A DNA stretch of 64,000 nucleotides from Streptomyces cadmiisoli (GTDB lineage Bacteria > Actinomycetota > Actinomycetes > Streptomycetales > Streptomycetaceae): assembly GCF_003261055.1 (NCBI RefSeq), contig NZ_CP030073.1:8432001-8496000 (forward strand), given 5' to 3'. The notes beneath the pieces were generated by a model, which did no database searches, was not told the DNA's origin, and was given only the letters and a program-made list of their open reading frames with translations. The position numbers were made by a program, and so were the translations under genes. Shown here piece after piece: positions 1 to 8,618 of the stretch (position 1 is the stretch's first letter; the number at the start of each line of letters is the position of its first letter).

Positions 1-69
1 CCGGAGACCGGCCACGGAGAGTTCACTCTCCCGCTGTTGACTGCCGTGCTGCGCGTCCGGCGGCTGTGA
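1..69 (+). CDS. C-terminal tail of a gene entering from the left
   Basis: An open frame enters from the window edge and ends at TGA 67-69, giving 22 residues that finish in a basic tail (VLRVRRL). Nothing identifies the family. It is called only because the frame is open from base 1 and the codon usage is GC-rich. Confidence 0.25.
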   Translation, partial: PETGHGEFTLPLLTAVLRVRRL

Positions 70-392
70 AGCACCAGTCGGGAACGAACGATGGGACGCC
101 TCTCGCGAGGACGGCGGATGCGCTACGTGAGGCGTCAATTCTGTAAGACGCTCCTCCCAAGACTCGATTTCCCTTGCGTCACGTTGCATGCAAGGGCCTC
201 GAACGATCATTTCGTGCCTCTGGGATCTTGGCGCTCCTGAGTGAAGCCCAGTAGACTTATCAATAGATCGATGGATTACCGCCGCGCTCACCGCCAACAG
301 TGAACAATCCGGCACCCAAGAATTCAGTTCTCAGATCTGACCCGGGCCACGTATTCGCTTCGGTGATACGTTGCAGAGCCGGGAGGTCCGAT
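70..392. other. Intergenic, no gene recognised
   Basis: This 323 bp stretch before the MBL hydrolase is less GC-rich than its surroundings around 120-280. I see no convincing coding frame, tRNA or hairpin. It presumably carries the promoter of the gene at 393, but no hexamer pair stands out. Confidence 0.4.
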
Positions 393-1253
393 ATGGCGGA
401 GCTTCGCCACGAGGTACTGGTTCTCGACGGCGTGCGCCGAGAACGGTCGACGCGCTTGCCCGACGGAGGACCGATCGTATCCTCGCCACTGGCATGCACC
501 CTGATCCTGGGGGAGTCCGAGGCCGTCCTGGTCGACCCGCCCTTCACCCGCGATCAGGCACGCAAGGTCGGCGACTGGATCGAAAGCAAGGGAAAGCACC
601 TGGCTCACATTTATGCCACCCACGGGCATGGCGATCACTGGTTCAGCACCGATCTGCTGATGCAACGATTTCCCGACGCCGTTCCTTATGCGACCGAGGG
701 AACAATCCGACTGATGCGCAAACAAGCGACCGTGGGACGCCAACAGAGCTGGGATATCGATTTTCCAGGCCTCATCCCCGAAAGTCCCGTGGTCTTCCAG
801 GTGATTCCCGCGGAGGGTTTCCAACTTGAGGGTCATCATCTGCTGGCTGTGGAGACCGGCCATACCGACACCGACGACACCACCGTTCTGCACGTTCCGT
901 CGAGCGGACTGATCATCGCGGGAGACGTCGCATACAACGGAGTGCACCAGTACCTGCTGGAAAGCGCCGACGGCGGGATCGACAGCTGGCTTGCCGCGCT
1001 TGACACCGTCGCCGCGCTGCACCCACGTGCGGTTGTCGCGGGTCACAAGAACCGGGATCTGCCCGACGCCCCGTCAATCCTGGCGCAGACCCGTGACTAT
1101 CTGCTTGATCCCAGCGCTTGCTGGCAGCGGAGCCGACCCCACGCGAGTTCTTCGACGAGATGCTGCGGCTCTACCCGGATCGGCTCAATGTCGGTCCGGT
1201 GTGGAACAGCGCACTGGCTCTCCTGTCATGACCGGTGCCCGCAGAAGCGGTGA
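393..1253 (+). CDS. MBL-fold metallo-hydrolase, frameshifted near its 3' end
   Basis: Metallo-beta-lactamase-fold hydrolase of unknown substrate. The zinc site is visible as HxHxDH (H77, H79, D81, H82 in THGHGDHW), followed by GH in VETGHTD, D in the GDVAYN strand and H in AGHKN. The start is ATG 393, set by GGGAGG at 381-386; the same frame is open further upstream but has no better ribosome site. After about residue 240 the frame loses family-like sequence and ends at 1253 in Cys/Arg/Ser-rich residues. The neighbouring frame instead gives a family-like tail (LLAAEPTPREFFDEMLRLYP) ending at TGA 1229-1231. A one-base indel near 1113-1118 therefore breaks the gene, or is a sequencing error. 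The metal site lies before the break, so the core could still fold. Confidence 0.85.
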   Translation: MAELRHEVLVLDGVRRERSTRLPDGGPIVSSPLACTLILGESEAVLVDPPFTRDQARKVGDWIESKGKHLAHIYATHGHGDHWFSTDLLMQRFPDAVPYATEGTIRLMRKQATVGRQQSWDIDFPGLIPESPVVFQVIPAEGFQLEGHHLLAVETGHTDTDDTTVLHVPSSGLIIAGDVAYNGVHQYLLESADGGIDSWLAALDTVAALHPRAVVAGHKNRDLPDAPSILAQTRDYLLDPSACWQRSRPHASSSTRCCGSTRIGSMSVRCGTAHWLSCHDRCPQKR

Positions 1254-1390
1254 TCCACCGGTTTCGCCGCGTCGACGGCCGACGCGGCGGGTACCAGTTC
1301 TGCTCGGAGCAACCACTCCGACCGCGGCCTTTTGGCACCGTCCAGCCGCAGTGCGGCGGCCCGATCGTCCCGTCTGCGGGCCGTGCGGTT

Positions 1391-2347
1391 TCAGACGTCG
1401 GTGGACTGCCAGCGGATGCCGGTCAGCTGCTGCGAGCGCTCCCACAGGCGACGGCCGAGTTCCGGGTCCTGCGCTGCTGCCGACAACTGTCCGGGCTGCG
1501 GATGTCCGGATCGTCCGCCCCGCCCGTCAGGCCCGATGTAGGAGCCCCCGACGAGGCCGGGTTCCGTCGCCGCGAAAAGTTGGGGCAGAGCTCCCATCTC
1601 CTGACTCTGCGCGAAGAGCATGCCGGAAACGCGCATGGCGATCCCGATGAGACCGGTTCCCTTGCTCTGCATGGGCGTGTTGCTGTAGCCCGGGTGTGCC
1701 AGAACGCTCGTGATGGGTGACGATGCCGACTCCTCGCGCCGGGCGAGCTCCACACCGAAGACCGCGTTGGCCAGCTTCGATGCCGAGTAGGCGGCGATGG
1801 GTGTGTACTTCCGCGACCACGCGACGTCGTCCAGATCGAGTTCGCCCTTCTCGTGCATGTAGGACGTCACCGTGACCACCCGCGGTGCCGGTGACCGGCG
1901 CAGTGCCGGTTCCAACAACGCTGTGAGCGCGAAGTGGCCAAGATGGTTCGCGGCGAAATGGCGCTCCGCCCCCTGAGCGGTCACGGCGTGCTCGACCATG
2001 GAGATGCCCGCGTTGTTGACCAGGACGTCGACGGACTCCTCCCTGGCGATTTCCTCAGCCGCCCGGCGGATCGAGTCAAGATCCAGCAGATCGACCCGGC
2101 GCACCTCCACCTCGGCCCCGGGGTACGCATGGCGCAGCGAAGACGCCACCCCTTCTCCCCGTGCCGCGTCACGAACAGCGAGCAGCACCCGACCGCCGTG
2201 CGACGCGAGCTCGCGCGCCGTCACCAGGCCGAGGCCGCTGGTCGCGCCCGTCACGACGAAGGTGCGGCCGCGCTGGTCTGCCATTCGGTCCGCGGCCCAT
2301 CCACTGCCGCCCGATTTGCTGCTATTCGTCCTAGAATCCGTCGTCAT
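1391..2347 (-). CDS. SDR family NAD(P)-dependent oxidoreductase
   Basis: Short-chain dehydrogenase/reductase, 318 aa from ATG 2347 (a second ATG at 2284 is possible). The cofactor motif TGATSGLG is at residues 33-40, NNAG at 111-114, a likely catalytic Ser in VTSYM near 162, and the YxxxK pair is Y187/K191. An Asn in FAANHLGH completes the tetrad. The long insertion after YSASK resembles the retinol-dehydrogenase/light-dependent POR-like subgroup (SDRs with a C-terminal extension); the substrate is not predictable. It is transcribed divergently from a MerR regulator whose operator overlaps this gene's promoter (2424-2448), so it is very likely the regulator's target. Confidence 0.9.
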   Translation of the reverse strand: MTTDSRTNSSKSGGSGWAADRMADQRGRTFVVTGATSGLGLVTARELASHGGRVLLAVRDAARGEGVASSLRHAYPGAEVEVRRVDLLDLDSIRRAAEEIAREESVDVLVNNAGISMVEHAVTAQGAERHFAANHLGHFALTALLEPALRRSPAPRVVTVTSYMHEKGELDLDDVAWSRKYTPIAAYSASKLANAVFGVELARREESASSPITSVLAHPGYSNTPMQSKGTGLIGIAMRVSGMLFAQSQEMGALPQLFAATEPGLVGGSYIGPDGRGGRSGHPQPGQLSAAAQDPELGRRLWERSQQLTGIRWQSTDV

Positions 2348-2423
2348 CTCTTGCTCTCACATTCTTGTTGCCGCGGTCGCGAGCAAACCGCTTCGGCAGG
2401 TCTGGGAACGTGGAAGAAGCTAA

Positions 2424-2450
2424 ACCTTGCCACTAATGTGAAGGTCAAGC
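2424..2450 (-). promoter_or_regulatory. MerR-type operator and promoter for the SDR gene
   Basis: Reading the minus strand, -35 TTGACC (2448-2443) is followed about 20 bp later by a TAGCTT -10 (2422-2417). An imperfect inverted repeat, ACCTTGCCACT/AATGTGAAGGT at 2424-2445 with 8 of 11 positions symmetric, fills the spacer. An overlong 19-20 bp spacer occupied by a dyad is the classic MerR-regulated promoter architecture. Confidence 0.7.
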
Positions 2451-2526
2451 GGACGGCCGTGGAGTCGCCCGCCGGTGCGACAGCGAGGCGCACCGGCTGC
2501 ATGGATGCCGAGCGAGGGAGAGCGAT

Positions 2527-2943
2527 GTGAAGATCGGAGAACTGGCGGAGAGGACGGGTGTCGCGCCGCGCCTGCTTCGCTACTACGAAGAGGTCGGGAT
2601 CCTGCACCCGAACCGCAGCAGCAACGGATACCGCACCTACGGCGAGCCTGCCATCGACCGTGTTCTGCAGATTCGCGAACTTCTCGAGGCCGGCTTGACC
2701 ACGGACATGATCCGGGAGGTCCTGCCCTGCCTCGGGGCCGCGAAAGAACACGGGCAGCCCACGGTATGCCCCGCACCAAGAGATCTGGAGGGGCTGCGCC
2801 GACAGCTCAGCAGCATCGAACGACGCATCGACGTGCTGCAACGCAACCGGCACGCGATCAAGACCTACCTGAGCGCTTGCGTGGATGCCCCGACTGCTGC
2901 GCCGGTGGCTGCCGAGGGTGTATCGAGTCCGGTGGCCGAATGA
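2527..2943 (+). CDS. MerR family transcriptional regulator
   Basis: 138 aa MerR-type regulator starting at GTG 2527 with GAGGGAGAG just upstream. Residues 1-70 carry the winged helix-turn-helix signature (KIGELAERTGV, LLRYYEEVGIL, GYRTYGEPAIDRV). A coiled-coil dimerisation helix follows (LRRQLSSIERRIDVLQ), then a short C-terminus with no obvious metal-binding Cys cluster, so it probably senses a small molecule or drug. It is divergent from an SDR gene with the operator between them. By analogy with the family it would untwist the overlong spacer on ligand binding and activate the SDR. Confidence 0.9.
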   Translation: MKIGELAERTGVAPRLLRYYEEVGILHPNRSSNGYRTYGEPAIDRVLQIRELLEAGLTTDMIREVLPCLGAAKEHGQPTVCPAPRDLEGLRRQLSSIERRIDVLQRNRHAIKTYLSACVDAPTAAPVAAEGVSSPVAE

Positions 2944-3286
2944 CAGCGGTGACACGTCAAGATGCTCCAGGCCGTTTGCTTGCGCAGCCCTGAGGCGTCG
3001 TCCACGGGCGGCGGGATCGAACCCGCTGCCAGGTCAGGGGAGACAGCTAGTACGCGACAACCCGACGTACATCGCCTCGCTGCATGCCCCCGGTCGGTGG
3101 GTTCAGCGCCAGCCACCGTGGCGAGGCTCCGAGATCTCACCGAACGGTGGACCGCACACCTCCCAATCCAGGGTGGTCACCACGTAGTCGGGCTCGGTCC
3201 GTGAGGCTGCTTCCTGCAGCCGAGTGACGAGATCGGCGACGGGTACGACACGAAGTGACCGGGCGGTAGCGGCCTGGGCGCGTCCT
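2944..3286. other. Intergenic, convergent region
   Basis: 343 bp between the convergent MerR and monooxygenase genes. No gene recognised. A small palindrome (GCGGGATCGAACCCGC, near 3010-3026) resembles a tRNA T-arm but does not fit one (see rejected list). Confidence 0.4.
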
Positions 3287-4819
3287 TCATCGGGTTCTCC
3301 CGGGACGGGATGTCGCAGTGGGGACGCCCGCGACGGCGAACCTGAGCGCGCTGTCCTCGACCGGTCCCTGACGCAGCCGCTCGACATCCTTCTCGTAGGC
3401 CATCTCCGCCGTCCACGGGCCGCGCGTCCCCGCGCGAGGGAACGCCTTGATGCCCCGCTCGACGTAGTTCGAGCTGAGGTCCATGTACGGCACGCGTTCC
3501 ATGGCGGGGTCGTCCAGGATCGGTGCGACGGTGTGGTAGCCGTGGGCGTCCATATGGTCGAGGAGGCGGCAGAAGTGCTCGCAGACCAGATCGACCTTGA
3601 GGGTCCAGGAAAGGTTGGTGTAGCCGAGTGCGAAAGCGAGGTTCGGGACGCCGGAGAGCATCATGGCCTTGTACGCCGTGGTGTCCGCGTATTCGACCCC
3701 GCGGCCGTCGACGCTCAACCGGACGTTGCCGAAGGGCGACATGGTGAGTCCGGTCGCGGTCACGATGATGTCGGCGGCCAGTTCCTGGCCGGAGGTCAGG
3801 AGGATGCCCGTCTTGGTGAACCGGTCGATGCGGTCGGTGACGACCGATGCCCGCCCGGACGAGATCGCCTTGAACAGATCGCCGTCGGGTACCACGCACA
3901 GCCGCTGGTCCCACGGGTTGTAGCGCGGAGTGAAGTGGGTGTCCACGTCGTAGTGCCTGGGCAGTTGCCGGCGCGCTTGGGAGATCAGCAGTCTGCGCAT
4001 GAGTTTCGGCGCTCGCCGGCTGGCTTTGAAGACCCCTCGTGTGAATGCGATGTTCTTGCGCCGGACGATGCGATGCGCGCGCTGGTGGTTGAGTACCTTG
4101 CTCAGCGTGCGGGCGATCGCGTCCTCGGCAGGCAACGACAGTACGTAGCTCGGTGAGCGCTGGAGCATCGTGACGTGGCCCGCCGTGTGTGCCATCGAAG
4201 GGATGAGTGTGATGGCCGTGGCGCCGCTGCCGATGACGACCACGTGCTTGCCGGCGTAGTCCAGGTCCCGCGGCCAGTGCTGTGGATGGATCACCGTGCC
4301 CGCGAAGTCCCCGACGCCGGTGAACTCGGGTGTGAAGCCCGCCTCGTGGTCGTACATGCCGGTACCCAGGAACAGGAAGCGTGCGGTGAAGCGGGCTTCC
4401 TGACCACTGCCGGAGGTGCGGGCGGTGACGGTCCAGCGCCCCTTCGACGACGAGAACTCGGCTGCCAGCACTCGATGTCCGAAACGGATGTGGTCGGTCA
4501 GACCGTGCTCGTCGACCGTCTGCCGCAGGTAGTCCAGGATGAGGTGCCCCTCGGCGATCGTCTTGCTTCGGGTCCAGGGCCTGAAGCCGTAGCCGAAGGT
4601 CGGCATGTCCGAGTCCGAGCGGACGCCGGGGTACTGGAACAGGCTCCAGGTGCCCCCGATCGAGTCCCGGCTCTCCAGCATCGCGAACGTCGTTCCCGGG
4701 CGAAGGGATCTGAGATGGACGGCGGCTCCGATTCCCGAGATCCCGGCACCGATGATCAGCACGTCGACGTCGTCGTTGGGAGACGAAGGCGGGTTGGTTT
4801 TCGCGTTCTTGTTCGTCAC
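3287..4819 (-). CDS. Flavin-containing (Baeyer-Villiger type) monooxygenase
   Basis: About 510 aa class B flavoprotein monooxygenase that oxidises ketones or related substrates with NADPH and O2. It has an N-terminal FAD Rossmann motif GAGISGIG, the GGTWSLFQYPG segment typical of BVMO/ETHA-like enzymes, the BVMO fingerprint FxGxxxHxxxW (FAGTVIHPQHW), and a second dinucleotide motif VVVIGSGATA. The start is GTG 4819, preceded by CAGGAG 8 nt upstream. The same frame is open to 4948, but that segment belongs to the neighbouring acyl-CoA dehydrogenase remnant. An FAD/NADPH ATG motif (TATGL) is present in the last third. Substrate unknown. Confidence 0.9.
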   Translation of the reverse strand: MTNKNAKTNPPSSPNDDVDVLIIGAGISGIGAAVHLRSLRPGTTFAMLESRDSIGGTWSLFQYPGVRSDSDMPTFGYGFRPWTRSKTIAEGHLILDYLRQTVDEHGLTDHIRFGHRVLAAEFSSSKGRWTVTARTSGSGQEARFTARFLFLGTGMYDHEAGFTPEFTGVGDFAGTVIHPQHWPRDLDYAGKHVVVIGSGATAITLIPSMAHTAGHVTMLQRSPSYVLSLPAEDAIARTLSKVLNHQRAHRIVRRKNIAFTRGVFKASRRAPKLMRRLLISQARRQLPRHYDVDTHFTPRYNPWDQRLCVVPDGDLFKAISSGRASVVTDRIDRFTKTGILLTSGQELAADIIVTATGLTMSPFGNVRLSVDGRGVEYADTTAYKAMMLSGVPNLAFALGYTNLSWTLKVDLVCEHFCRLLDHMDAHGYHTVAPILDDPAMERVPYMDLSSNYVERGIKAFPRAGTRGPWTAEMAYEKDVERLRQGPVEDSALRFAVAGVPTATSRPGRTR

Positions 4820-4874
4820 GAGTGGCTCCTGGCCGCGGTGGTGAGGGGCTGCGATGGTGAGGGGCTGCGATGGT

Positions 4875-5192
4875 TCGGCTGCTGCCGAGCGCCAGGTGGC
4901 GGCGGTCCTTGTGCGGAGTCCGGCGAGTGCGAGCGCCTTCCTCTGCACTGCGCAGGGTCCGTCGGCGAGGCGCAGCGAGCGGGAAGTCCTGGCTGAGTCC
5001 GGCGGCGCCGCGGGTCTGGATCGCCGTGTCGAGGATCCAATGCACGCTCCGCAGGGTAGCGATCTTGATCGCTTTGATTCCTGTATGCGCGCCCTTGTTG
5101 CCGGCGGTTTTCATCAGCCAGGCGGTCTTGAGTACCAGGAGCCGCATCTGATCGACGCGGACGCGGGACTCCGCGATCCAGTCGCCGATCAT
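4875..5192 (-). pseudogene. Acyl-CoA dehydrogenase C-terminal remnant
   Basis: The minus strand from 5192 encodes MIGDWIAESRVRVDQMRLLV, then KTAGNKGAHTGIKAIKIATL and AIQTRGAAGLSQDFPLA. This is unmistakably the C-terminal helical domain of a fatty acyl-CoA dehydrogenase. A TAG stop lies just upstream of 5192. After SQDFPLA the frame shifts: the family-like continuation SLRLADGP...VQRKALALAGLR is in another frame with several residues deleted. The N-terminal two thirds are absent. It sits directly upstream of the monooxygenase start and is non-functional. Confidence 0.75.
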
Positions 5193-5220
5193 GTCCTACC
5201 GGGTGAAGGCTTCCCGTGGA

Positions 5221-5346
5221 CGCCCCTCTTCGCCACGCAGTCGCAACGGCCAGGGCTTGGAGAACCGCGTACTGCGCACGCTGCGGCACGCCACGAACGC
5301 CGTGATCGACCCCGTGCGCGACTACTTCCGCCACCACCCGAGCTGA
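5221..5346 (+). other. Unassigned coding-like fragment
   Basis: A plus-strand frame ending at TGA 5344-5346 reads LENRVLRTLRHATNAVIDP then VRDYFRHHPS. It looks like the C-terminal helix of some protein but has no start and no family I recognise. It lies between the acyl-CoA dehydrogenase and IS256 remnants, so it is probably another decayed gene end. Confidence 0.25.
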
Positions 5347-5484
5347 ACCCTCAACTCCACCAGGGTGTCTCGTTCAATCGACCGGCGCGCTGGGCCTGTT
5401 CTTAGCGGCAGCGTGCACGGGCATGGAAGCGGTCCGACTCACTCGTATGAATGAGGAGCTAGCGCCGGCGGCTTGCTCTCGCCG

Positions 5485-5742
5485 TCAGCGGCGCGGGCCC
5501 ACGGGTCGTCGCAATCCTCCGGATCGGCCGCGGGTGTCCCACTCGCGTGGGCGGTAGCCGCTGCGGTGGTTGACGCGTTCCTCGCTGACCTGCCCGTATT
5601 CGGCGTTGCAGAGGACATCGGCCGCGGCGGACATGAGTGCGTCGGCGAACGTCTTGACCATCGCGCGCAGCAGATCGGGACTCGCCGCGGCGAGGTTCTC
5701 CTCCGCGAGCACGTGCAGGGGCAGACTGTCTGGTGCGGTCAT
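5485..5742 (-). pseudogene. Truncated IS256-family transposase (N-terminus)
   Basis: Starts at ATG 5742 and reads MTAPDSLPLHVLAEENLAAA followed by the FADALMSAAADVLCNAEYG and NHRSGYRPREWDTR segments. These match the conserved N-terminus of IS256 (mutator-type) transposases of actinomycetes. After REWDTR, where the family continues AGTVEL...PKLR, the frame changes to unrelated residues and stops at about 85 aa instead of about 400. The whole DDE domain is missing, so this is a dead remnant of an insertion sequence. Confidence 0.8.
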
Positions 5743-6155
5743 CGTGCTGATCTCCTTCGAGCCTAGACATCTCGAAGATCAGCCGGTGGCCGTGCTCATA
5801 TCCGGAGCCTCACCCCGACGCCGGGGCATACGCCCGGATCAGGTGAGAACCGGTACACCACTTCCCTGGACGCAACCGTCGGTTCTCCAGATCGCCTTCG
5901 AAGCCGGCAACCCACTCTTCGAGAGGGGTTCCGAAGCAGTCGAACCGGCGACGACGCCACTGTCGACGAGGCCCGTCGTCTTGTGACGGGGACATCGGGT
6001 CACAGCGGCTGACGTGTTCGGTGCGGCCGCATCCGAGGCGGCCACTCGACCCGTGATCGACAACAGCGCGGCGGCAAGGGCGGCGCGGACTTCAGCGGGG
6101 GCACGCCCCGCAAGCCGCATGGCGGCCAGTCGTCCGAATCCTGCTGGGTGGCCTA
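5743..6155. other. Flank between IS256 and IS630 remnants
   Basis: 413 bp without a supportable gene. A minus-strand frame from about 6122 begins like a signal peptide (VRAALAAALLSITGRVAA), but its continuation has no recognisable features. If it was a gene, the IS630 copy beginning at 6156 cut it off from its promoter. Confidence 0.35.
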
Positions 6156-6646
6156 GTGCCTCGTGATCCTGTTCATGGAACCTGAGGCTTCTGTGATCGT
6201 TGAGTCTGGTGTGCATCTGACCTCTGAACAGATGGCGGAACTGCGGGAGTTGGCCGGGTCGCGGGATGTTCCGGCCGATGTGGCGCTTCGCGCAAGGATC
6301 GTGCTGTGGTCCGGCGAAGGACGCCGACGCAAGGACATTGCCGAGCTCGCCGGTGTGGCGCCGCTGACGGTGGACCGCTGCAAGACCCGTTATGCCGAGC
6401 GGGGCCTTGCCGGTCTGGAGGAGAAGCGCCGCGGCGGGCCGCGTACCCAGGTGCCGCCGCAGGTGCGGGCCCGGGTGATCGCTTTGACGAGGATGTCCCC
6501 GCCGGCGGAATCCGGTCTGTCGCACTGGTCGACGCGGACGCTGGCCGACCATCTGAAGCGGCGGGAGGGCATCTCGGTGTCGTGGCATTATGTCGCCCGC
6601 GTCTGGCGTGAGGAGAATCTGAAGCCGCACCGCTCGGGCACCTTCA
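6156..6646 (+). mobile_element. Truncated IS630-family element (left 491 bp)
   Basis: Begins with GTGCCTCGTGATCCTG directly after a TA dinucleotide (6154-6155), one base different from the intact copy's terminal repeat. It is homologous to the complement of 8128-8618 up to 6646, after which similarity stops abruptly. The right two thirds and the right terminal repeat are missing. Confidence 0.9.
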
Positions 6647-6651
6647 CTTGA
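6175..6651 (+). pseudogene. IS630 transposase, N-terminal HTH part only
   Basis: Encodes the N-terminal DNA-binding half of an IS630 transposase (MEPEASVIVESG onward, with LAGVAPLTVDRCKTRYAERG and the RTLADHLKRR second HTH). It is identical to the intact copy at 7469-8599 except for a Trp in place of Gly (IVLWSGEG), caused by one base at about 6307. The frame runs out of the element at 6646 and stops at 6651, so the DDE catalytic domain is absent. It could at most encode a DNA-binding fragment able to occupy the ends of the other copy. Confidence 0.85.
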
Positions 6652-6897
6652 GGGTGGGCACCCCGCGGGCCGTTCCGTGTCGAGGTGAGCCGACCCTGGA
6701 CCGGCGACCCGCGCGGTTTCCGTCACATCGCCCACGCCTTGCCGCAGTGCCATAGCCATGACTTTCGAACGGCTTTTCCCGCGGCCGGACGTCAAAAGCC
6801 TCGCTGCGTAAACGGAGGCAGCTGGCAACGCCAATTCACTGGATATCTTCGTACGCTTCCGAGATGGCCGCAGTTGAGCGCTCGGGACAGGCTACAT

Positions 6898-7329
6898 CTA
6901 CGCGTATCCGTAGTCGCTTGCCACGTCCTTCGCCGCCCCTGTGGAGCCGTTCTGGTGCCAGACTTTGATAGTCACCCGGTTGCCCTCTGGGATGTCGACC
7001 CCGACTCCGTCCTTCACACAGGTGCCGGAGCCCCCCGCGGCCTCGGTGTACTTGATTACGGTACTGCCGGAGGAGTTGACATAGGTGATGGACATCTTGG
7101 CGCGGTCACCGTCGGGTTCGAGGTCGCATACCCGCCAGTCGTCTCCGTCCGAAAAGAAGTAGGCGTTGGCGACATCGACTCCGCAGGAGACAAGATTGCA
7201 ATCCATGCGTATCGAATAGACGTTGACGTCCGTTCCGGCGAGCGATGGCGTCGCCGCCAGAACCACGCATGCGGCGGCGGCAGAACCGACAGTGACCGCG
7301 CTTCTGAGCATCGACATGTGTTTTCTCAA
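6898..7329 (-). CDS. Small secreted protein of unknown function
   Basis: 143 aa. The start is TTG 7329, supported by GAGG seven bases upstream (the next in-frame ATG, residue 5, lies too close to that site). A Sec signal peptide is clear: MRKHMSMLRSA, a hydrophobic core VGSAAAACVVLAA, and an A-x-A-like site in PSLAGT. The mature part of about 110 aa holds four Cys (DCNLVSC, VCDLE, TCVKDG), suggesting two disulfides, and is beta-rich in appearance. No family recognised. It is the only gene between two inverted IS630 copies. Confidence 0.7.
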   Translation of the reverse strand: MRKHMSMLRSAVTVGSAAAACVVLAATPSLAGTDVNVYSIRMDCNLVSCGVDVANAYFFSDGDDWRVCDLEPDGDRAKMSITYVNSSGSTVIKYTEAAGGSGTCVKDGVGVDIPEGNRVTIKVWHQNGSTGAAKDVASDYGYA

Positions 7330-7446
7330 AACACATCCTCACGTTATGGGGTACGGATGAGGCAAGATCGTAAAGCCTGTCTGCGGGCATGGGAAGACGC
7401 CTGGCGGAAATAATTCACGGGCGAAACTCTCGGATTGATCCGACTA

Positions 7447-8618
7447 GTGTCTCGTGATCCTGATTGCATTACTTCGCGTTGTTATTGACGAGTTTCTTCA
7501 CGCTGGTCTGGACGAGTCGGACCTTGGCGAGGATCTCGTCGGTGGTGGCGGTCCAGGTGAAGGGTTTCGCGTTCTCGTTCCAGGAGTTGACGTAGTCGCG
7601 GATCTGTTTGACCAGGACATTGACGCTTGCGAACGTGCCGCGGCGGATGGACTGCCGGGTGATGATCCCGAACCAGATCTCGATCTGGTTCAACCACGAG
7701 GACCCGACGGGGGTGAAATGAAAGTGGACGTGCGTATTCTTCGCCAGCCACGCCTTCACGTCCGGGGTGGTGTGCGTGGAGAGGTTGTCCAGGACGACAT
7801 GGATTTCCTTCTCCGCATGCGGCTTGACGGCCTTCTTCAGGAACGCCAGGAAGGTCGCGCCGTTCCGGTTCGGCCTGCACTCGCCCAGCACTTCACCGGT
7901 CGCGACGTTCAGCGCGGCGAACAGGTTCGTGGTGCCGTGCCGCACATAGTCGTGAGTGCGCTTCTCGGTGGCCGCGCAAGTCACCGGCAGCACCGGCTGG
8001 GTCCGGTCCAGGGCCTGCACCTGCGTCTTCTCGTCGACCGACAGCACCACGGCGCCACCGGGCGGGGCCAGGTACAGACCGACGACATCGGCGACCTTCT
8101 CCGCGAACGCCGGGTCTTTCGAGATCTTGAAGGTGCCCGAGCGGTGCGGCTTCAGATTCTCCTCACGCCAGACGCGGGCGACGTAATGCCACGACACCGA
8201 GATGCCCTCCCGCCGCTTCAGATGGTCGGCCAGCGTCCGCGTCGACCAGTGCGACAGACCGGATTCCGCCGGCGGGGACATCCTCGTCAAAGCGATCACC
8301 CGGGCCCGCACCTGCGGCGGCACCTGGGTACGCGGCCCGCCGCGGCGCTTCTCCTCCAGACCGGCAAGGCCCCGCTCGGCATAACGGGTCTTGCAGCGGT
8401 CCACCGTCAGCGGCGCCACACCGGCAAGCTCGGCAATGTCCTTGCGTCGGCGTCCTTCGCCGGACCCCAGCACGATCCTTGCGCGAAGCGCCACATCGGC
8501 CGGAACATCCCGCGACCCGGCCAACTCCCGCAGTTCCGCCATCTGTTCAGAGGTCAGATGCACACCAGACTCAACGATCACAGAAGCCTCAGGTTCCATG
8601 AACAGGATCACGAGACAC
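7447..8618 (-). mobile_element. Intact IS630-family insertion sequence
   Basis: 1172 bp with perfect 16 bp terminal inverted repeats, GTGTCTCGTGATCCTG at 7447-7462 and its complement at 8603-8618. It is flanked by TA on both sides (7445-7446 and 8619-8620), the target duplication expected for IS630/Tc1-type elements. It contains one complete transposase gene. Confidence 0.95.
7469..8599 (-). CDS. IS630-family transposase
   Basis: 376 aa from ATG 8599 (a GTG at 8611 inside the terminal repeat is an alternative start). The N-terminus has two helix-turn-helix segments (KDIAELAGVAPLTVDRC and LADHLKRREGISVSWHYV). The C-terminal RNase-H-fold domain shows the DDE triad: D in LSVDEKTQVQ, D in VLDNLSTHT and E in SWLNQIEIWF. 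Full length for the family and uninterrupted, so the element is potentially mobile. It probably acts in trans on the truncated copy's single terminal repeat. Confidence 0.95.
   Translation of the reverse strand: MEPEASVIVESGVHLTSEQMAELRELAGSRDVPADVALRARIVLGSGEGRRRKDIAELAGVAPLTVDRCKTRYAERGLAGLEEKRRGGPRTQVPPQVRARVIALTRMSPPAESGLSHWSTRTLADHLKRREGISVSWHYVARVWREENLKPHRSGTFKISKDPAFAEKVADVVGLYLAPPGGAVVLSVDEKTQVQALDRTQPVLPVTCAATEKRTHDYVRHGTTNLFAALNVATGEVLGECRPNRNGATFLAFLKKAVKPHAEKEIHVVLDNLSTHTTPDVKAWLAKNTHVHFHFTPVGSSWLNQIEIWFGIITRQSIRRGTFASVNVLVKQIRDYVNSWNENAKPFTWTATTDEILAKVRLVQTSVKKLVNNNAK

Larger units (their letters stand above)
6156..8618. repeat. 491 bp inverted repeat made by two IS630 copies
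   Basis: 6156-6646 and the complement of 8128-8618 are near-identical (two base differences noticed by eye). They enclose about 1.5 kb including the secreted-protein gene. Recombination between the arms would invert the interior. Confidence 0.85.

Noticed and set aside
3005..3030. GCGGGATCGAACCCGC on the minus strand looks like a tRNA T-arm, possibly an attachment site
   Set aside because: With a 7-base TTCGATC loop the stem has two mismatches, and no acceptor or anticodon partner lies upstream; no integrase is nearby.
3177..5192. A 671-codon minus-strand open frame
   Set aside because: It spans the monooxygenase in another frame; only its first about 85 residues are real (acyl-CoA dehydrogenase remnant).
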